Shown here piece by piece: positions 48,901 to 59,748 of a stretch of DNA of 64,000 nucleotides. This DNA comes from Vibrio algicola (GTDB lineage: Bacteria > Pseudomonadota > Gammaproteobacteria > Enterobacterales > Vibrionaceae): contig NZ_CP045699.1 in assembly GCF_009601765.2 (NCBI RefSeq), forward strand, positions 310,001 to 374,000, given 5' to 3'. The notes under the pieces were generated by a model. It had not been told where the DNA came from and ran no database searches. It saw only the letters and a list, made by a program, of their open reading frames with translations. The stretch's first letter is position 1; each line of letters opens with the position of its first letter. The translations under genes and the position numbers were made by a program.

Positions 48901-51492
48901 TTGTCACAGCTGTCTGCTAATCCGCCATCAAATGCCACCTTGCCGAGCGCTTCATTACCGATCATTGAAGTAATGCCTGCGCTATTACAAGCGATCGGTT
49001 CAAGCGAGCAAGTGATCTTAAAAGCGGCGCCAGGAGCGGGGAAGTCGACTCACCTGCCACTGTGCTTATTGCAGCAACAAGTCGGTGATGTGGCGCACTT
49101 GAGTGGTAAAATCATTATGATGGAGCCGCGACGATTAGCAGCGCGTAATATTGCGCATTATTTGGCTAAACAGCTTGGCGAAAGTGTTGGTGAAACGGTC
49201 GGTTACCGCATTAAAGGCGATTCTAAAGTCAGCGCCAAGACTCGGCTTGAGATTGTCACCGAAGGGGTGATGACCAAGATGATCCAATCCGATCCCGAGC
49301 TAAGCGGCATTGATCTGATTATTTTTGATGAATTCCATGAGCGTAGCATTCACGCCGATACCGCTTTGGCCTTTGGCTTGGAAGTGCAACAGGCATTGCG
49401 CGACGATCTTAAGATCTTGGTGATGTCCGCCACGCTCGACCAACAAGCTTTGTGTACCTTATTGCCCGATGCGCAATATATTGAATCACAAGGGCGTGGT
49501 TACCCGATTGAATACCACTATTCGCCATTAAAACCCAATGAATACCTAGTGCCACGTTTAGCTCAGTTGATCCCGCGTTGGATGGCGCAACAATCGGGCT
49601 CTATGTTGGTATTTCTGCCCGGTGTGGGCGATATTGTGCGGTTGCAACAAGCCTTAGTGCAGCAAAAACAACACCATGCCAATTTAAATAATATCGATAT
49701 TTGTCCTTTATACGGTCAACTTGATCATCAAGCGCAGCAAATGGCGATCCAACCGAGCATGACAGGACGACGGAAGATCTGTTTGGCCACCAATATTGCC
49801 GAAACCAGCTTAACCATTGAAGGGATCCGTATGGTTATCGACTCTGGTCTTGAGCGCAGTGCTAAGTTTGATCCTAAAACCGGTATTACCAAGCTCGATC
49901 AACACATGATCGCGCAATCTTCGGCCGAGCAGCGCGCCGGACGAGCAGGGCGTTTAGAAGCGGGGATCTGCATTCGCTTATACAGCCAAGAAATGTTGCA
50001 ACAACAAGTGAAAGTGCCGTTACCCGAAATTCTGCGCAGTGACTTAACCTCATTACAAATGGAGCTTATTCAATGGGGTGCCTTGCAAGCCGATGAGCTG
50101 ATGTGGTTGGATAATCCGCCGCAATCCAATTTATCTCAAGCCAAAGATTTACTGCAAACCTTAGGTTTACTCGATGTTAACGGGCAGTTGACCTCAATGG
50201 CCAAACTTAGCCAAGGGTTAGGTGTTGAACCAAGACTTGCCGCGATGATATTAAAGGCGCAAGCTTTAGGCGCTAAAACGGTGTCGGCAGCGATTGCGCT
50301 GGTGGCGTTATTAGAAGAGCCTGAAAAATCGGTACTTGATATCAGCCACAGTTTGCATCGTTGGCAGCAAAAATCGCACCCTAAAACGGCGCGTCTAAAC
50401 CAACGTAGCCAACAACTGGCGAATAAAATCAAGCAATTAAACATAAGTGCATTCAATAGTCAGTTTTCAGTGTCATCGGTCGATGCAGGATTATTTGGCG
50501 TCTGTGCAGCCATCGCGTTTCCCGATAGAATTGCGATGCAACGCGCCGGCTCGTTAGGTGAGTATATTCTGGCAAATGGTCATGGCGCCTCCATGCCAGA
50601 GCATGATGGATTAGCAGCAGAAGCGATGATTGTCGCGATAGATGTGATGCGTACCGTGGCAAATAAATTTTCGCCTGCCAGCGCGGTTAACAGCCAAATT
50701 TTTACTGCGGTTAGCATTGATGTGCGCGAAATACAAAACGAGTTACCGCATTTGATTCAAGCGAAAACTCAAGTGCAATGGGATGATAGTAAAGGTAAAA
50801 TCATTGCCGAACAGCAGCAACGGATCGGTCAACTGGTATTAGAACGTCGCCGCTTGCCAAAACCGGAGCCAGAACTTATCACCTCGGCATTATTGGATTA
50901 TATTCGCCGCAAAGGGTTGTCGGCGCTGCCTTGGAATGACAGCAGTAATAATTTATTACACCGCATGCGCAATGGGCGAGATTGGTTACCCAATGAAGCA
51001 TGGCCATTATTAGACGATAGCGATCTTTTAGCACAACTCGAACATTGGCTGGCACCGTACATGCTAAACATAGAAACGGTCGCGCAATTAAAAAAGGTCA
51101 ATCTAACCCAAGCCTTGTTGGCCTATTTAGCGTGGCCATTAAATAAATCTATCGATGAATGGTTGCCGACCCATTACACTTTGCCAACCGGAAATCGTAA
51201 AGCGATCCGCTATCAAGATAAGTCGCAGCCGGTGTTGTCGGTGCGAATGCAAGAAATGTTTGGTGAGTCGGATTCACCGTTGATCGCCCAAGGGCAAAAA
51301 AAGTTGGTGTTAGAGTTACTCTCACCGGCGCAAAGGCCATTACAAATCACGCAAGATTTAGCCGGTTTTTGGCAAGGCTCCTACAAAGAAGTGCAAAGAG
51401 AAATGAAAGGTCGATACCCAAAGCATGTGTGGCCAGATAACCCTGCAACACATGAGGCGACAGCGAAAACCAAGCGCAATTTTAACAAATAA
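48901..51492 (+). CDS. hrpB: ATP-dependent helicase HrpB (DEAH/RHA family), TTG start
   Basis: An 863-residue DEAH-type helicase: Walker A APGAGKST (about residue 42), motif II FDEFHERS (DEFH variant), motif III MSATLD, motif VI QRAGRAGR, and the HrpB-specific C-terminal domain. The biological role is poorly defined. The start is TTG with AAGGG 8-12 bases upstream; the first in-frame ATG (near residue 25) would still leave the core intact. Followed after 15 bases by mrcB, as in E. coli. Confidence 0.94.
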   Translation: MSQLSANPPSNATLPSASLPIIEVMPALLQAIGSSEQVILKAAPGAGKSTHLPLCLLQQQVGDVAHLSGKIIMMEPRRLAARNIAHYLAKQLGESVGETVGYRIKGDSKVSAKTRLEIVTEGVMTKMIQSDPELSGIDLIIFDEFHERSIHADTALAFGLEVQQALRDDLKILVMSATLDQQALCTLLPDAQYIESQGRGYPIEYHYSPLKPNEYLVPRLAQLIPRWMAQQSGSMLVFLPGVGDIVRLQQALVQQKQHHANLNNIDICPLYGQLDHQAQQMAIQPSMTGRRKICLATNIAETSLTIEGIRMVIDSGLERSAKFDPKTGITKLDQHMIAQSSAEQRAGRAGRLEAGICIRLYSQEMLQQQVKVPLPEILRSDLTSLQMELIQWGALQADELMWLDNPPQSNLSQAKDLLQTLGLLDVNGQLTSMAKLSQGLGVEPRLAAMILKAQALGAKTVSAAIALVALLEEPEKSVLDISHSLHRWQQKSHPKTARLNQRSQQLANKIKQLNISAFNSQFSVSSVDAGLFGVCAAIAFPDRIAMQRAGSLGEYILANGHGASMPEHDGLAAEAMIVAIDVMRTVANKFSPASAVNSQIFTAVSIDVREIQNELPHLIQAKTQVQWDDSKGKIIAEQQQRIGQLVLERRRLPKPEPELITSALLDYIRRKGLSALPWNDSSNNLLHRMRNGRDWLPNEAWPLLDDSDLLAQLEHWLAPYMLNIETVAQLKKVNLTQALLAYLAWPLNKSIDEWLPTHYTLPTGNRKAIRYQDKSQPVLSVRMQEMFGESDSPLIAQGQKKLVLELLSPAQRPLQITQDLAGFWQGSYKEVQREMKGRYPKHVWPDNPATHEATAKTKRNFNK

Positions 51493-51507
51493 AATAAAGG
51501 CATTAGA

Positions 51508-53883
51508 TTGACGACTCCAAAAAAAAGCACCACCACAACCGCTAAGCGAAAAAGCAAAACCACGACTTCAACGCGTAAAGCGGGGCCGGCGCGTGGGCGT
51601 AAAACCAAGCCGAAGAAGCCGAAAAAAACCTTACTCAAAAAGTTATGGAGTATTGGTTGGAAGCTCGGTTTGGTGTTTATTGCATTTATGGTGGCAGCCG
51701 GTTTTTATTTTAATAATGTGGTGACCCAACGCTTTTCTGGTCAGCTATTTGAACTGCCTACCGTCGTGTACGCGCGAGTCTTAAATTTAGCGCCCGGCAC
51801 TGAAATTTCGGTAGCCAAATTACGCCAAGAATTGGATGTATTGAATTACCGCAAAGTCGCCAACCCAATGCGGGAAGGGGAGTATTCGGCCTCATCAACC
51901 AAAATTGAGTTGATCCGCCGTCCGTTTGATTTTGAAAATGGCCCAGAGCCGGCGCGTCATGTGATGCTGTATTTCAAAGGCAATGAACTGAGCCGTATTC
52001 AATCATTAGACTCTAAAGCTGATCTAGGATTTTTACGTATCGAGCCTAAGATGCTGGGCATGCTCGAAGCAAAAAAATCTGAAACACGCTTATTTTTAAA
52101 GCGAGAGCAATTCCCTGAAGCGATGGTGCAAGCACTGCTTTCGACTGAGGACCGGAATTTTTACCATCACGGCGGTGTTTCACCCGTGGCGATTGCGCGT
52201 GCGTTTGTGGTGAATCTTAAAGCCGGTCGCGCAGTACAAGGAGGAAGTACTTTAACTCAACAGTTGGCTAAAAACTTATTCCTCAGCAGTGAAAAAACCT
52301 TCTGGCGTAAATTTAAAGAAGCCTATATTGCGATGATCTTAGATCATCGTTTTAGCAAAGATCGCATTTTAGAAGCCTATTTGAATGAGGTGTATTTAGG
52401 GCAAAATGGCGGCGAAGCGATCCACGGTTTTGCGTTAGCATCGCGCTATTACTTTGGCCAACCGTTGCAAGAATTGCGCATCGATCAGCTGGCGATGTTA
52501 GTTGGTATGGTGAAAGGACCATCGTATTACAATCCTGTTCGTCGCCCTGAACTGACTCAAGAACGCCGTGATTTGGTGCTTGAATTGATGATGCGTCAAA
52601 ATATTTTAAGCCCAACTCAATATAATGACGCCGCCACTCGTCCGTTGGATCTGCAAAAAAATCCGCATCTTGGTCGTCGTCAGCCAGCCTATTTTGAGCA
52701 ACTGCAAATTGAGCTAAAAGATAAAGTGGGTGATAAATTTAAAGCTGATACTGGTTTGCGTTTATTCACCACTCTTGATCCTGTTTCGCAAAGCTACCTA
52801 GAAGCGTCGGTGAAGCGCACATTGCCAAAACTGGAAAAACGTTCAGGTAAAGGTTTAGAAACCGCCGTAGTCGCGGTGGATCGTCAAACCGGAGAGATCC
52901 GCGCCATGGTGGGTGGACGTCAAGCGGGTTACGATGGCTTTAACCGCGCATTAAGTGCCAGCCGACAAATTGGCTCGTTGGCAAAACCGTCTGTTTACCT
53001 CACCGCATTAGAGCAAAGCGATAAGTACAATTTAGCCACCACCTTGCCTGATAGGCCGATCACGCTGACCAATAAACAAGGCAAAAAATGGTCACCGAAA
53101 AACTACGACCGAAAATTCCGTGGTGAAGTGCCTTTGTATCAAGCGATGGCCAAATCGTTAAATGTGCCAACCGTGAACTTAGGCATGCAAGTTGGTATTC
53201 CTGCTGTGATGGATACTTTAGAAAAACTCGGCGTAGATAGACAAGAGATCCGTCCGGTTCCATCTATGTTTTTAGGTTCATATTCACTTACGCCATATCA
53301 AGTGGCGCAAATGTTCCAGACCATTACCAACTCAGGCAAGCGTGCGCGCTTAACCGCGTTGCGTAATGTGACCGATGTGGATGGCAATGTGTTGTATCAA
53401 AGCGTGCCTAAAGCCTCGCAACAAGTGCCGCAACAAGCCGCTTGGCTCACTACCTACATTATGAAGCGAGTGGTGAGTGAAGGCACCAGTCGTTACCTGC
53501 AATCGAAATATGGTTGGGCAACGCTGGCGGCCAAAACCGGCACCAGTAACGATCTACGTGACAGTTGGTTTGTCGGGGTTGATGGGCGAGAAGTGGTGAC
53601 CATTTGGACCGGGCGTGATGATAACAAGCCGACTAAATTAACCGGTGCCAGTGGTTCACTGCGTATTTATGCCGATTACTTATCACAACGTGCCCCAGAA
53701 AAACTGACCTTGCCGTGGCCTAAAAACATTGCCACTGATCACTTTGATGCCACTTCCGCTGGGGGTTATGAGCAAGATTGTTCTGGTAATATTGATTTGC
53801 CGATGTGGGATAAAAATGGTGAGATAAAAGATAAGTGTAACAATAGTCCGAAACGTTGGATTAAAGATTTGTTTAGCCTCTAA
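51508..53883 (+). CDS. mrcB: Penicillin-binding protein 1B, TTG start
   Basis: A 791-residue bifunctional class A PBP. A Lys/Thr-rich cytoplasmic tail (residues 1-45) precedes one membrane helix (about 48-70), a UB2H-like domain, the GT51 glycosyltransferase (catalytic E214 in STEDRNFYHHGG, QGGSTLTQQLAKNL), and the transpeptidase with S490 in IGSLAKP, SLN and KTGTSNDLRDSWF. It makes and cross-links septal peptidoglycan, normally with LpoB. The TTG start has AAAGG upstream. Confidence 0.95.
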   Translation: MTTPKKSTTTTAKRKSKTTTSTRKAGPARGRKTKPKKPKKTLLKKLWSIGWKLGLVFIAFMVAAGFYFNNVVTQRFSGQLFELPTVVYARVLNLAPGTEISVAKLRQELDVLNYRKVANPMREGEYSASSTKIELIRRPFDFENGPEPARHVMLYFKGNELSRIQSLDSKADLGFLRIEPKMLGMLEAKKSETRLFLKREQFPEAMVQALLSTEDRNFYHHGGVSPVAIARAFVVNLKAGRAVQGGSTLTQQLAKNLFLSSEKTFWRKFKEAYIAMILDHRFSKDRILEAYLNEVYLGQNGGEAIHGFALASRYYFGQPLQELRIDQLAMLVGMVKGPSYYNPVRRPELTQERRDLVLELMMRQNILSPTQYNDAATRPLDLQKNPHLGRRQPAYFEQLQIELKDKVGDKFKADTGLRLFTTLDPVSQSYLEASVKRTLPKLEKRSGKGLETAVVAVDRQTGEIRAMVGGRQAGYDGFNRALSASRQIGSLAKPSVYLTALEQSDKYNLATTLPDRPITLTNKQGKKWSPKNYDRKFRGEVPLYQAMAKSLNVPTVNLGMQVGIPAVMDTLEKLGVDRQEIRPVPSMFLGSYSLTPYQVAQMFQTITNSGKRARLTALRNVTDVDGNVLYQSVPKASQQVPQQAAWLTTYIMKRVVSEGTSRYLQSKYGWATLAAKTGTSNDLRDSWFVGVDGREVVTIWTGRDDNKPTKLTGASGSLRIYADYLSQRAPEKLTLPWPKNIATDHFDATSAGGYEQDCSGNIDLPMWDKNGEIKDKCNNSPKRWIKDLFSL

Positions 53884-53979
53884 AAAAAGCAAATTAAAGT
53901 CAGTTAAATAGAGGCAAAAACATCCGGTTATGATTTAATGAGATGTTCAAGGTTGAATTACAAAGATAAGGATTATCGA

Positions 53980-56295
53980 TTGAAACAGCGTCTTATTGAC
54001 TATGCCTGGTGTTTATTGCCTATGTTGTTATTTAGCATAAGCACAGCATCGAATGCCGAAGAAATAATGGCAGATGGACAGTCTCGCCCTACTATTGCAG
54101 TGGTGTTGGCGGGAGGCGGAGCTAAAGGCGCAGCGCATATTGGGGTGTTGAAAGCCTTAGAGGAAATGCGTATTCCGGTTGATATTGTTACCGGTACCAG
54201 TATGGGGTCGTATGTAGGCGGTCTTTATGCGCTAGGCATGGATGCGGATGAAATAGAAAAAACCTTATATGAAATTGACTGGAACTCCGGTTACCACGAC
54301 CGAGTTGAGCGTAGTGAGCGGCGCATACGTGATAAAGTGTATGATGATCGTTACCAACTGCACACCGATCTTGGTTTGCGCTGGATTGGGGTTCAAGTGC
54401 CTAAAGGGGTAGTGCAAGGGCAAAATATGCTGCACATCCTGCGTCAAAGCACCAAAAATATTCCTGCATTTCAATCTTTTGACGATCTTCCTATTCACTA
54501 TCGAGCGGTCGCCACCGATATCCTCGCCCTTAAACCTGTGGTACTAAAAGATGGTGAAATCGTGGATGCCATGATGGCCAGTATGTCGGTGCCAGGCGCA
54601 CTCCCTCCGTATAAATATCGAGGTATGCTGCTGGTGGATGGCGGTGTGACCAATAATATGCCAGTCGATATTGCGCGAGAAATGGGCGCTGATATTATTA
54701 TTGCGGTCGATATTAGTACCGATTATCTCACCGGCGACCAATTAACCACTTTTTTGACTGTCGGCAATCAACTTTCTAATTATTTGGTCCGTCGCAGCAC
54801 TCAAGAGCAAAGTGAAAAACTGCATGATACGGATGTTTTACTTAAACCTCATGTGGGTAACATGTCGACCACCGATTTTGCTGAAATGCCAGAGGCGTTA
54901 AAGCAGGGCTATCAAGTAGCCGAACAAAATAAAAAAATCTTACAAGCCTACTCAATTCCAGAGTTAGATTATCTTGCTTATCAAAATAAAAAAAATGCCA
55001 TTCGAGAAAAAATCCATAGCGGTTCGGATTTACAACTGGCGAAAGTGAATATCATCAATAACAGCCACTATAATGAAAAATTACTGCGTCATCGTTTAGA
55101 TATTGAAGCAGGTGAAACCTATACCAGTGATGAGATAGAGACCAAAGTGCGGGATTTATATGCTTTAGACCGGTTTGAACGTATCTCGTATCAATATACC
55201 GAAACGGAAGATGGTAAAGCGGACCTCACGATTGATGTTAATGAAAAAGAATGGGGGCCTAATTATTTAGACTTTCGTTTCTCATTAGAAGATAACTTTA
55301 AAAACTCGAGTAAATATTCGATTGGTTTAACCAGCAACTTTACCGATCTTACCGATGATGGTGCGGAACTCAGAACCAACTTTGAAATAGGAACGGATAA
55401 GCTTATCGTGTTTGAGTTGTATGTCCCGATGTCTTATAACCAGAATTTCTTCACCTCGTTTTCTGGCAGTTATCTCGATGAAAAATCGAGTATATTTATA
55501 CCTCAAAACTCCCTCAACTCTAATTCTATCGATACGTCGACCAGTTTGTCTGATACTGAAAACTCATTACCAGTGGATTACATTCGTTGGGTTGGGGACA
55601 TTGCACTCGGTTTTCAACCAACCTTATGGCAAGAGTTTCGAGTTGGGATCCGCTACACCGATGGCAACACATCGATTACCGGCCTGCCTGCTGCTGGAGA
55701 TTTTGATTATACTCGCCAAGGCGCGTATGTACGTTATCGTTTTGACACCTTAAATGATGTCAATTTTCCAACTAAAGGCTATTACGCGGATTTGCAGTAT
55801 TTGTTGTCGCAAGATGAAACCGAAGATAGTGGGAATACCAGTAAAGATATCGTATCAGAAATTTCAGCCAAATTGATGGTGGCTGAACATTATAAAAAGC
55901 ATTCATTAGTCGCTCAGGTGGAATATGAGACCATTGATAGCCGTCATGCGATAGTTCCTATTGCGCCGCGTGAACTCGGTGGTTTTCTTAATTTATCTGG
56001 CCTGCCTAAAGACAGTTTAACGGGCAGCAATAAAGCCTTTAGCAGTTTGGTTTATCGCTATAAATGGTTTGAGAATGATTTTGGTTTATTCCAATCGCCA
56101 GTTTATTTAGGTGCTTCATTAGAATATGGTGGTGTTTGGGTCGATCCTAATAAAAAACTTGATACCGATTCTATGTATTTTTCCGGCTCGCTCTTTACTG
56201 GCATTGATTCGCCTGTAGGGCCAATAATGTTAGCTTATGGACAAACAGAGCAAGGGTTCGAGTCCGTATATCTAATTGTTGGTTCTTCTTTTTGA
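53980..56295 (+). CDS. Patatin-like phospholipase with POTRA and outer-membrane barrel (PlpD type, type Vd)
   Basis: About 771 residues: a signal peptide (cut after SNAE region), a patatin domain (TIAVVLAGGGAKGAAHIGVL oxyanion loop, catalytic serine in GTSMG, Asp in VDGGVTNNMP), a single POTRA-like domain (about 350-420), and a C-terminal barrel resembling BamA/TamA that ends in YLIVGSSF with terminal Phe. This is the plan of type Vd autotransporters such as PlpD. I prefer the TTG at 53980, because AAGGA lies 7 bases upstream and the signal peptide then starts cleanly with MKQRLIDYAW. The ATG at 53938 has no ribosome site. Confidence 0.87.
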   Translation: MKQRLIDYAWCLLPMLLFSISTASNAEEIMADGQSRPTIAVVLAGGGAKGAAHIGVLKALEEMRIPVDIVTGTSMGSYVGGLYALGMDADEIEKTLYEIDWNSGYHDRVERSERRIRDKVYDDRYQLHTDLGLRWIGVQVPKGVVQGQNMLHILRQSTKNIPAFQSFDDLPIHYRAVATDILALKPVVLKDGEIVDAMMASMSVPGALPPYKYRGMLLVDGGVTNNMPVDIAREMGADIIIAVDISTDYLTGDQLTTFLTVGNQLSNYLVRRSTQEQSEKLHDTDVLLKPHVGNMSTTDFAEMPEALKQGYQVAEQNKKILQAYSIPELDYLAYQNKKNAIREKIHSGSDLQLAKVNIINNSHYNEKLLRHRLDIEAGETYTSDEIETKVRDLYALDRFERISYQYTETEDGKADLTIDVNEKEWGPNYLDFRFSLEDNFKNSSKYSIGLTSNFTDLTDDGAELRTNFEIGTDKLIVFELYVPMSYNQNFFTSFSGSYLDEKSSIFIPQNSLNSNSIDTSTSLSDTENSLPVDYIRWVGDIALGFQPTLWQEFRVGIRYTDGNTSITGLPAAGDFDYTRQGAYVRYRFDTLNDVNFPTKGYYADLQYLLSQDETEDSGNTSKDIVSEISAKLMVAEHYKKHSLVAQVEYETIDSRHAIVPIAPRELGGFLNLSGLPKDSLTGSNKAFSSLVYRYKWFENDFGLFQSPVYLGASLEYGGVWVDPNKKLDTDSMYFSGSLFTGIDSPVGPIMLAYGQTEQGFESVYLIVGSSF

Positions 56296-56595
56296 TAAAG
56301 GCGAATGCATGCGGATACATAAGGGTATACATAGGCAACTAAGATCGCCATAGTCGATATTGGCTAAATTTCAGTAAATTAGTTCCGATTTTGCAAGCGT
56401 GGTCAAACTCGCTGGATTTTAATGCTTCGTTAAATTTGTTATTATATTGTACAAAATATGGGCTCTATGTCGTATTTGAGTATGCATAATTAATCTTATT
56501 TTATTCATACTAAGTCGATAGGAAGTCAATTTCCAAGGATGTTCCCCTTCAATACACTCTAGAGAAAGGGCGAACCGCAATGAGAGGAAGAAGTC
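56296..56595 (+). promoter_or_regulatory. acnB upstream region
   Basis: About 300 AT-rich bases. No gene. It should contain the acnB promoter; a TTGTTATTATATTGTACAAA-like stretch (56437-56456) is the most promoter-like part, without a clear -35/-10 pair. Confidence 0.3.
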
Positions 56596-59194
56596 GTGCT
56601 TGAAGCTTACCGTAAACACGTCGAAGAGCGTGCTGCTGAAGGAATTGTCGCAAAACCTTTAGACGCAGAGCAGGTTGCTGCTCTGGTAGAATTGCTAAAA
56701 AATCCACCTCAAGGTGAAGAAAGCGTTCTTATCGATTTACTTGAAAACCGCATCCCACCAGGGGTAGATGAAGCGGCTTATGTTAAAGCTGGTTTTCTAA
56801 CCGCTGTCGCCAAAGATGAAGCGCAATCGCCATTAATTAGCCGTGAAAAAGCGGCCGAACTGCTTGGCACCATGCAAGGCGGTTATAACATTGAACCCTT
56901 AATCAGCTTTTTAGACGATGATTTGCTTGCGCCGATCGCGGTTGAAGCCCTGTCTCATACTTTGCTGATGTTCGATTCTTTCCATGATGTTGAAGAAAAA
57001 GCCAAAGCGGGTAACGCTTCTGCGCAACAAGTTCTTCAAGCTTGGGCAGATGCAGATTGGTTCTTGAAAAAACCACAAACTGCTGACAAAGTGACATTAA
57101 CCGTATTTAAAGTGACTGGCGAAACCAATACCGATGATCTGTCTCCTGCACCGGATGCATGGTCTCGTCCAGACATTCCATTACATGCTCTTGCGATGCT
57201 GAAAAATGCCCGCGAAGGTATCGAACCTGATCAAGCGGGCGAAATTGGCCCAATCAAACAAATTGAAGCGCTAAAAGAAAAAGGCCACCAATTAGTTTAC
57301 GTTGGTGATGTTGTCGGTACCGGTTCTTCGCGTAAATCGGCGACTAACTCAGTGCTTTGGTTAATGGGGGATGATATTCCTTATGTGCCAAATAAACGTG
57401 CGGGTGGTTTCTGTCTTGGCGGTAAAATTGCACCGATCTTCTTTAATACCATGGAAGATGCTGGCGCGCTGCCGATTGAGCTTGATGTGTCTAAAATGGA
57501 CATGGGTGATGTGATTGATATTTATCCGCACGACGGAAAAGTATGCAAACATGGCACTGATGAAGTGATTTCAACCTTTAAACTAAAAACCGATGTGCTT
57601 TATGATGAAGTGCGTGCCGGTGGACGTATTCCGTTGATCATTGGCCGCGGCTTAACCGATCGTGCGCGTACCGCATTAGATCTAGAGCCTTCTAAAGTCT
57701 TCCGTCGCCCAGTACCAGTAGCCGATTCAGGCAAAGGCTTTACCTTAGCGCAAAAAATGGTGGGTAAAGCATGTGGCGTAGCCGGTGTTCGCCCAGGTAC
57801 TTACTGTGAACCGAAAATGACGACGGTGGGCTCGCAAGATACTACTGGCCCTATGACGCGTGATGAACTTAAAGACTTAGCTTGTCTTGGTTTCTCAGCT
57901 GATTTAACCATGCAGTCGTTCTGTCATACTTCGGCTTACCCAAAACCTATTGATGTGAATACTCACCATACGCTACCTGATTTCATTATGAACCGTGGCG
58001 GCGTCGCACTGCGCCCTGGCGATGGTATCATTCACTCTTGGTTAAACCGTATGCTTCTGCCTGATACCGTTGGTACGGGGGGGGATTCGCATACACGTTT
58101 CCCATTAGGGATTTCATTCCCCGCTGGTTCTGGTTTAGTAGCCTTTGCTGCTGCGACTGGCGTTATGCCATTGGATATGCCGGAATCTATTTTGGTGCGC
58201 TTTAAAGGCGACATGCAACCGGGTATCACCTTGCGTGATTTGGTACATGCCATTCCTTATGTGGCGATCCAAAAAGGGCTATTAACCGTTGCTAAAGCGG
58301 GCAAAGTGAATGAGTTCTCTGGTCGTATTCTTGAGATCGAAGGTCTTGAGCATTTAACCATTGAGCAAGCGTTTGAATTATCCGATGCATCGGCTGAGCG
58401 TTCAGCAGCAGGTTGTACGGTTAAGTTATCGGAAGAGTCGATTGCTGAATACTTAAACTCGAACGTTGTAATGCTTAAATGGATGATCTCGGAAGGTTAC
58501 GGCGATCGTCGTACTATCGAGCGCCGTATTAAAGCAATGGAAGAGAGTGGCTAGCCAACCCTGAGCTAATGAGCGCAGATAAAGACGCTGAATATGCTCA
58601 TGTGATTGAGATTGATCTGGCCGATATTAAAGAGCCGGTTCTTTGTGCGCCAAACGATCCAGATGATGCGCGTTATTGTCGGAAGTGCAGGGCACTCAAA
58701 TTGATGAAGTGTTTATTGGTTCTTGCATGACTAACATCGGTCATTTCCGCGCCGCAGGTAAACTGCTAGAGAAGCACAAAGGTTCGCTTGATACGCGTCT
58801 TTGGGTTGCTCCGCCAACGAAAATGGACCGCGACCAACTCACCGAAGAAGGCTATTACGGCATCTTTGGTCGTGCTGGAGTACGTATTGAAACTCCGGGC
58901 TGTTCATTGTGTATGGGTAACCAAGCTCGAGTTGAAGACAGCGCAACGGTGATGTCGACCTCAACCCGTAACTTCCCGAACCGTTTGGGTACTGGTGCCA
59001 ACGTGTATTTGGCCTCGGCTGAATTATCTGCCGTTGGTGCTATTTTAGGGCGTATTCCTACTATGGCGGAATACATGCAATATGCCGAGCAAATTAACGC
59101 CACCGCAGCCGATACTTATCGCTATTTGAACTTCCATAAAATGGCAAGCTACACTAAAAAAGCCGACACTGTGATTTTCCAAGAGCCAGCATAA
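56596..59194 (+). pseudogene. acnB: Aconitate hydratase B, broken by two frameshifts
   Basis: AcnB interconverts citrate and isocitrate through a [4Fe-4S] cluster. The first frame (GTG start, [16 protein letters not shown], 652 codons) stops at 58554. The homologous sequence continues in another frame ([20 protein letters not shown] to PNDPDDAR, 58548-58673), then in a third ([12 protein letters not shown] to the true end at 59194). The first break fits a 2-base AG insertion in GAAGAGAGTGG (58541-58550) or a 1-base loss. The second is one missing T in CGTTATTG (58671-58678). All three Fe-S cysteines ([14 protein letters not shown]) are in the last fragment, so no fragment could work alone. 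Because all three frames remain well conserved, sequencing error or very recent damage is likely. Confidence 0.9.
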
Positions 59195-59258
59195 GGCGCT
59201 TAGAGGTCAAGGTTTATAGCGCGATGTTTATACAACAAGGCTTATAGATGTTAAAAAC

Positions 59259-59289
59259 AAAAACCGCTGAAATTTCAGCGGTTTTTTTA
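59259..59289 (+). terminator. Intrinsic terminator after acnB
   Basis: AAAACCGCTGAAATTTCAGCGGTTTTTTT: 10-bp stem with minimal loop and T-run; A's on the other side allow use from the minus strand as well. Confidence 0.92.
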
Positions 59290-59302
59290 TGTTTGATGGC
59301 AT

Positions 59303-59668
59303 TTAACGATTGTTGATACCTGCGATAAAGTTTAATTCATACGCCAATAACCGATTGTTTATGGTTTTTTCTTCTTCGCTTAAAACTATATCATCAAACA
59401 ATTTTGCGCCGTATTTTATGAACATAATGTAGAACACCGACATTGGCACATCTTTGGTATGATGACTCTCGATGATCTTCATTCGATACTCCTGCAGATC
59501 GTTATTGGTTCGCTTGCAACTGTATAATTTTGAATAATAGCCACTCATAATGTAATTTAATTTCAGTTGGTAATCGTAAAGCACTCGCTCATTGAGCGAT
59601 TTTTGAAACCCATCTTCTGCTTGAACAAAGTCTAAACGCTTGAATATATCTTGTTTAACTGTTAATTC
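59303..59668 (-). pseudogene. 3' remnant of an unknown gene, cut by the IS66 element
   Basis: The reading frame ending at 59303 (last residues ELNFIAGINNR) stays open rightward past its first ATG-like codon (59584) all the way to the IS66 end at 59669. The upstream residues read ELTVKQDIFKRLDFVQAEDG and FQKSLNERVLYDYQLKLNYI. It has no start codon or ribosome site of its own, so it appears to be the last 121 codons of a larger gene whose 5' part was lost. Lys/Tyr/Asn-rich and AT-rich. I do not recognise the family. Confidence 0.65.
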
Positions 59669-59748
59669 GTAAGCGCATCATAAAACCCGCATTCTAATCG
59701 TCTAGCCTGAATAATAAGATCAAACCTCCAACCCAAAGGAGATTTGAA

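Noticed and set aside
58548..58680. Programmed ribosomal frameshifting in acnB
   Set aside because: Two separate shifts, no slippery heptamer with a downstream structure, and no such mechanism known for acnB.
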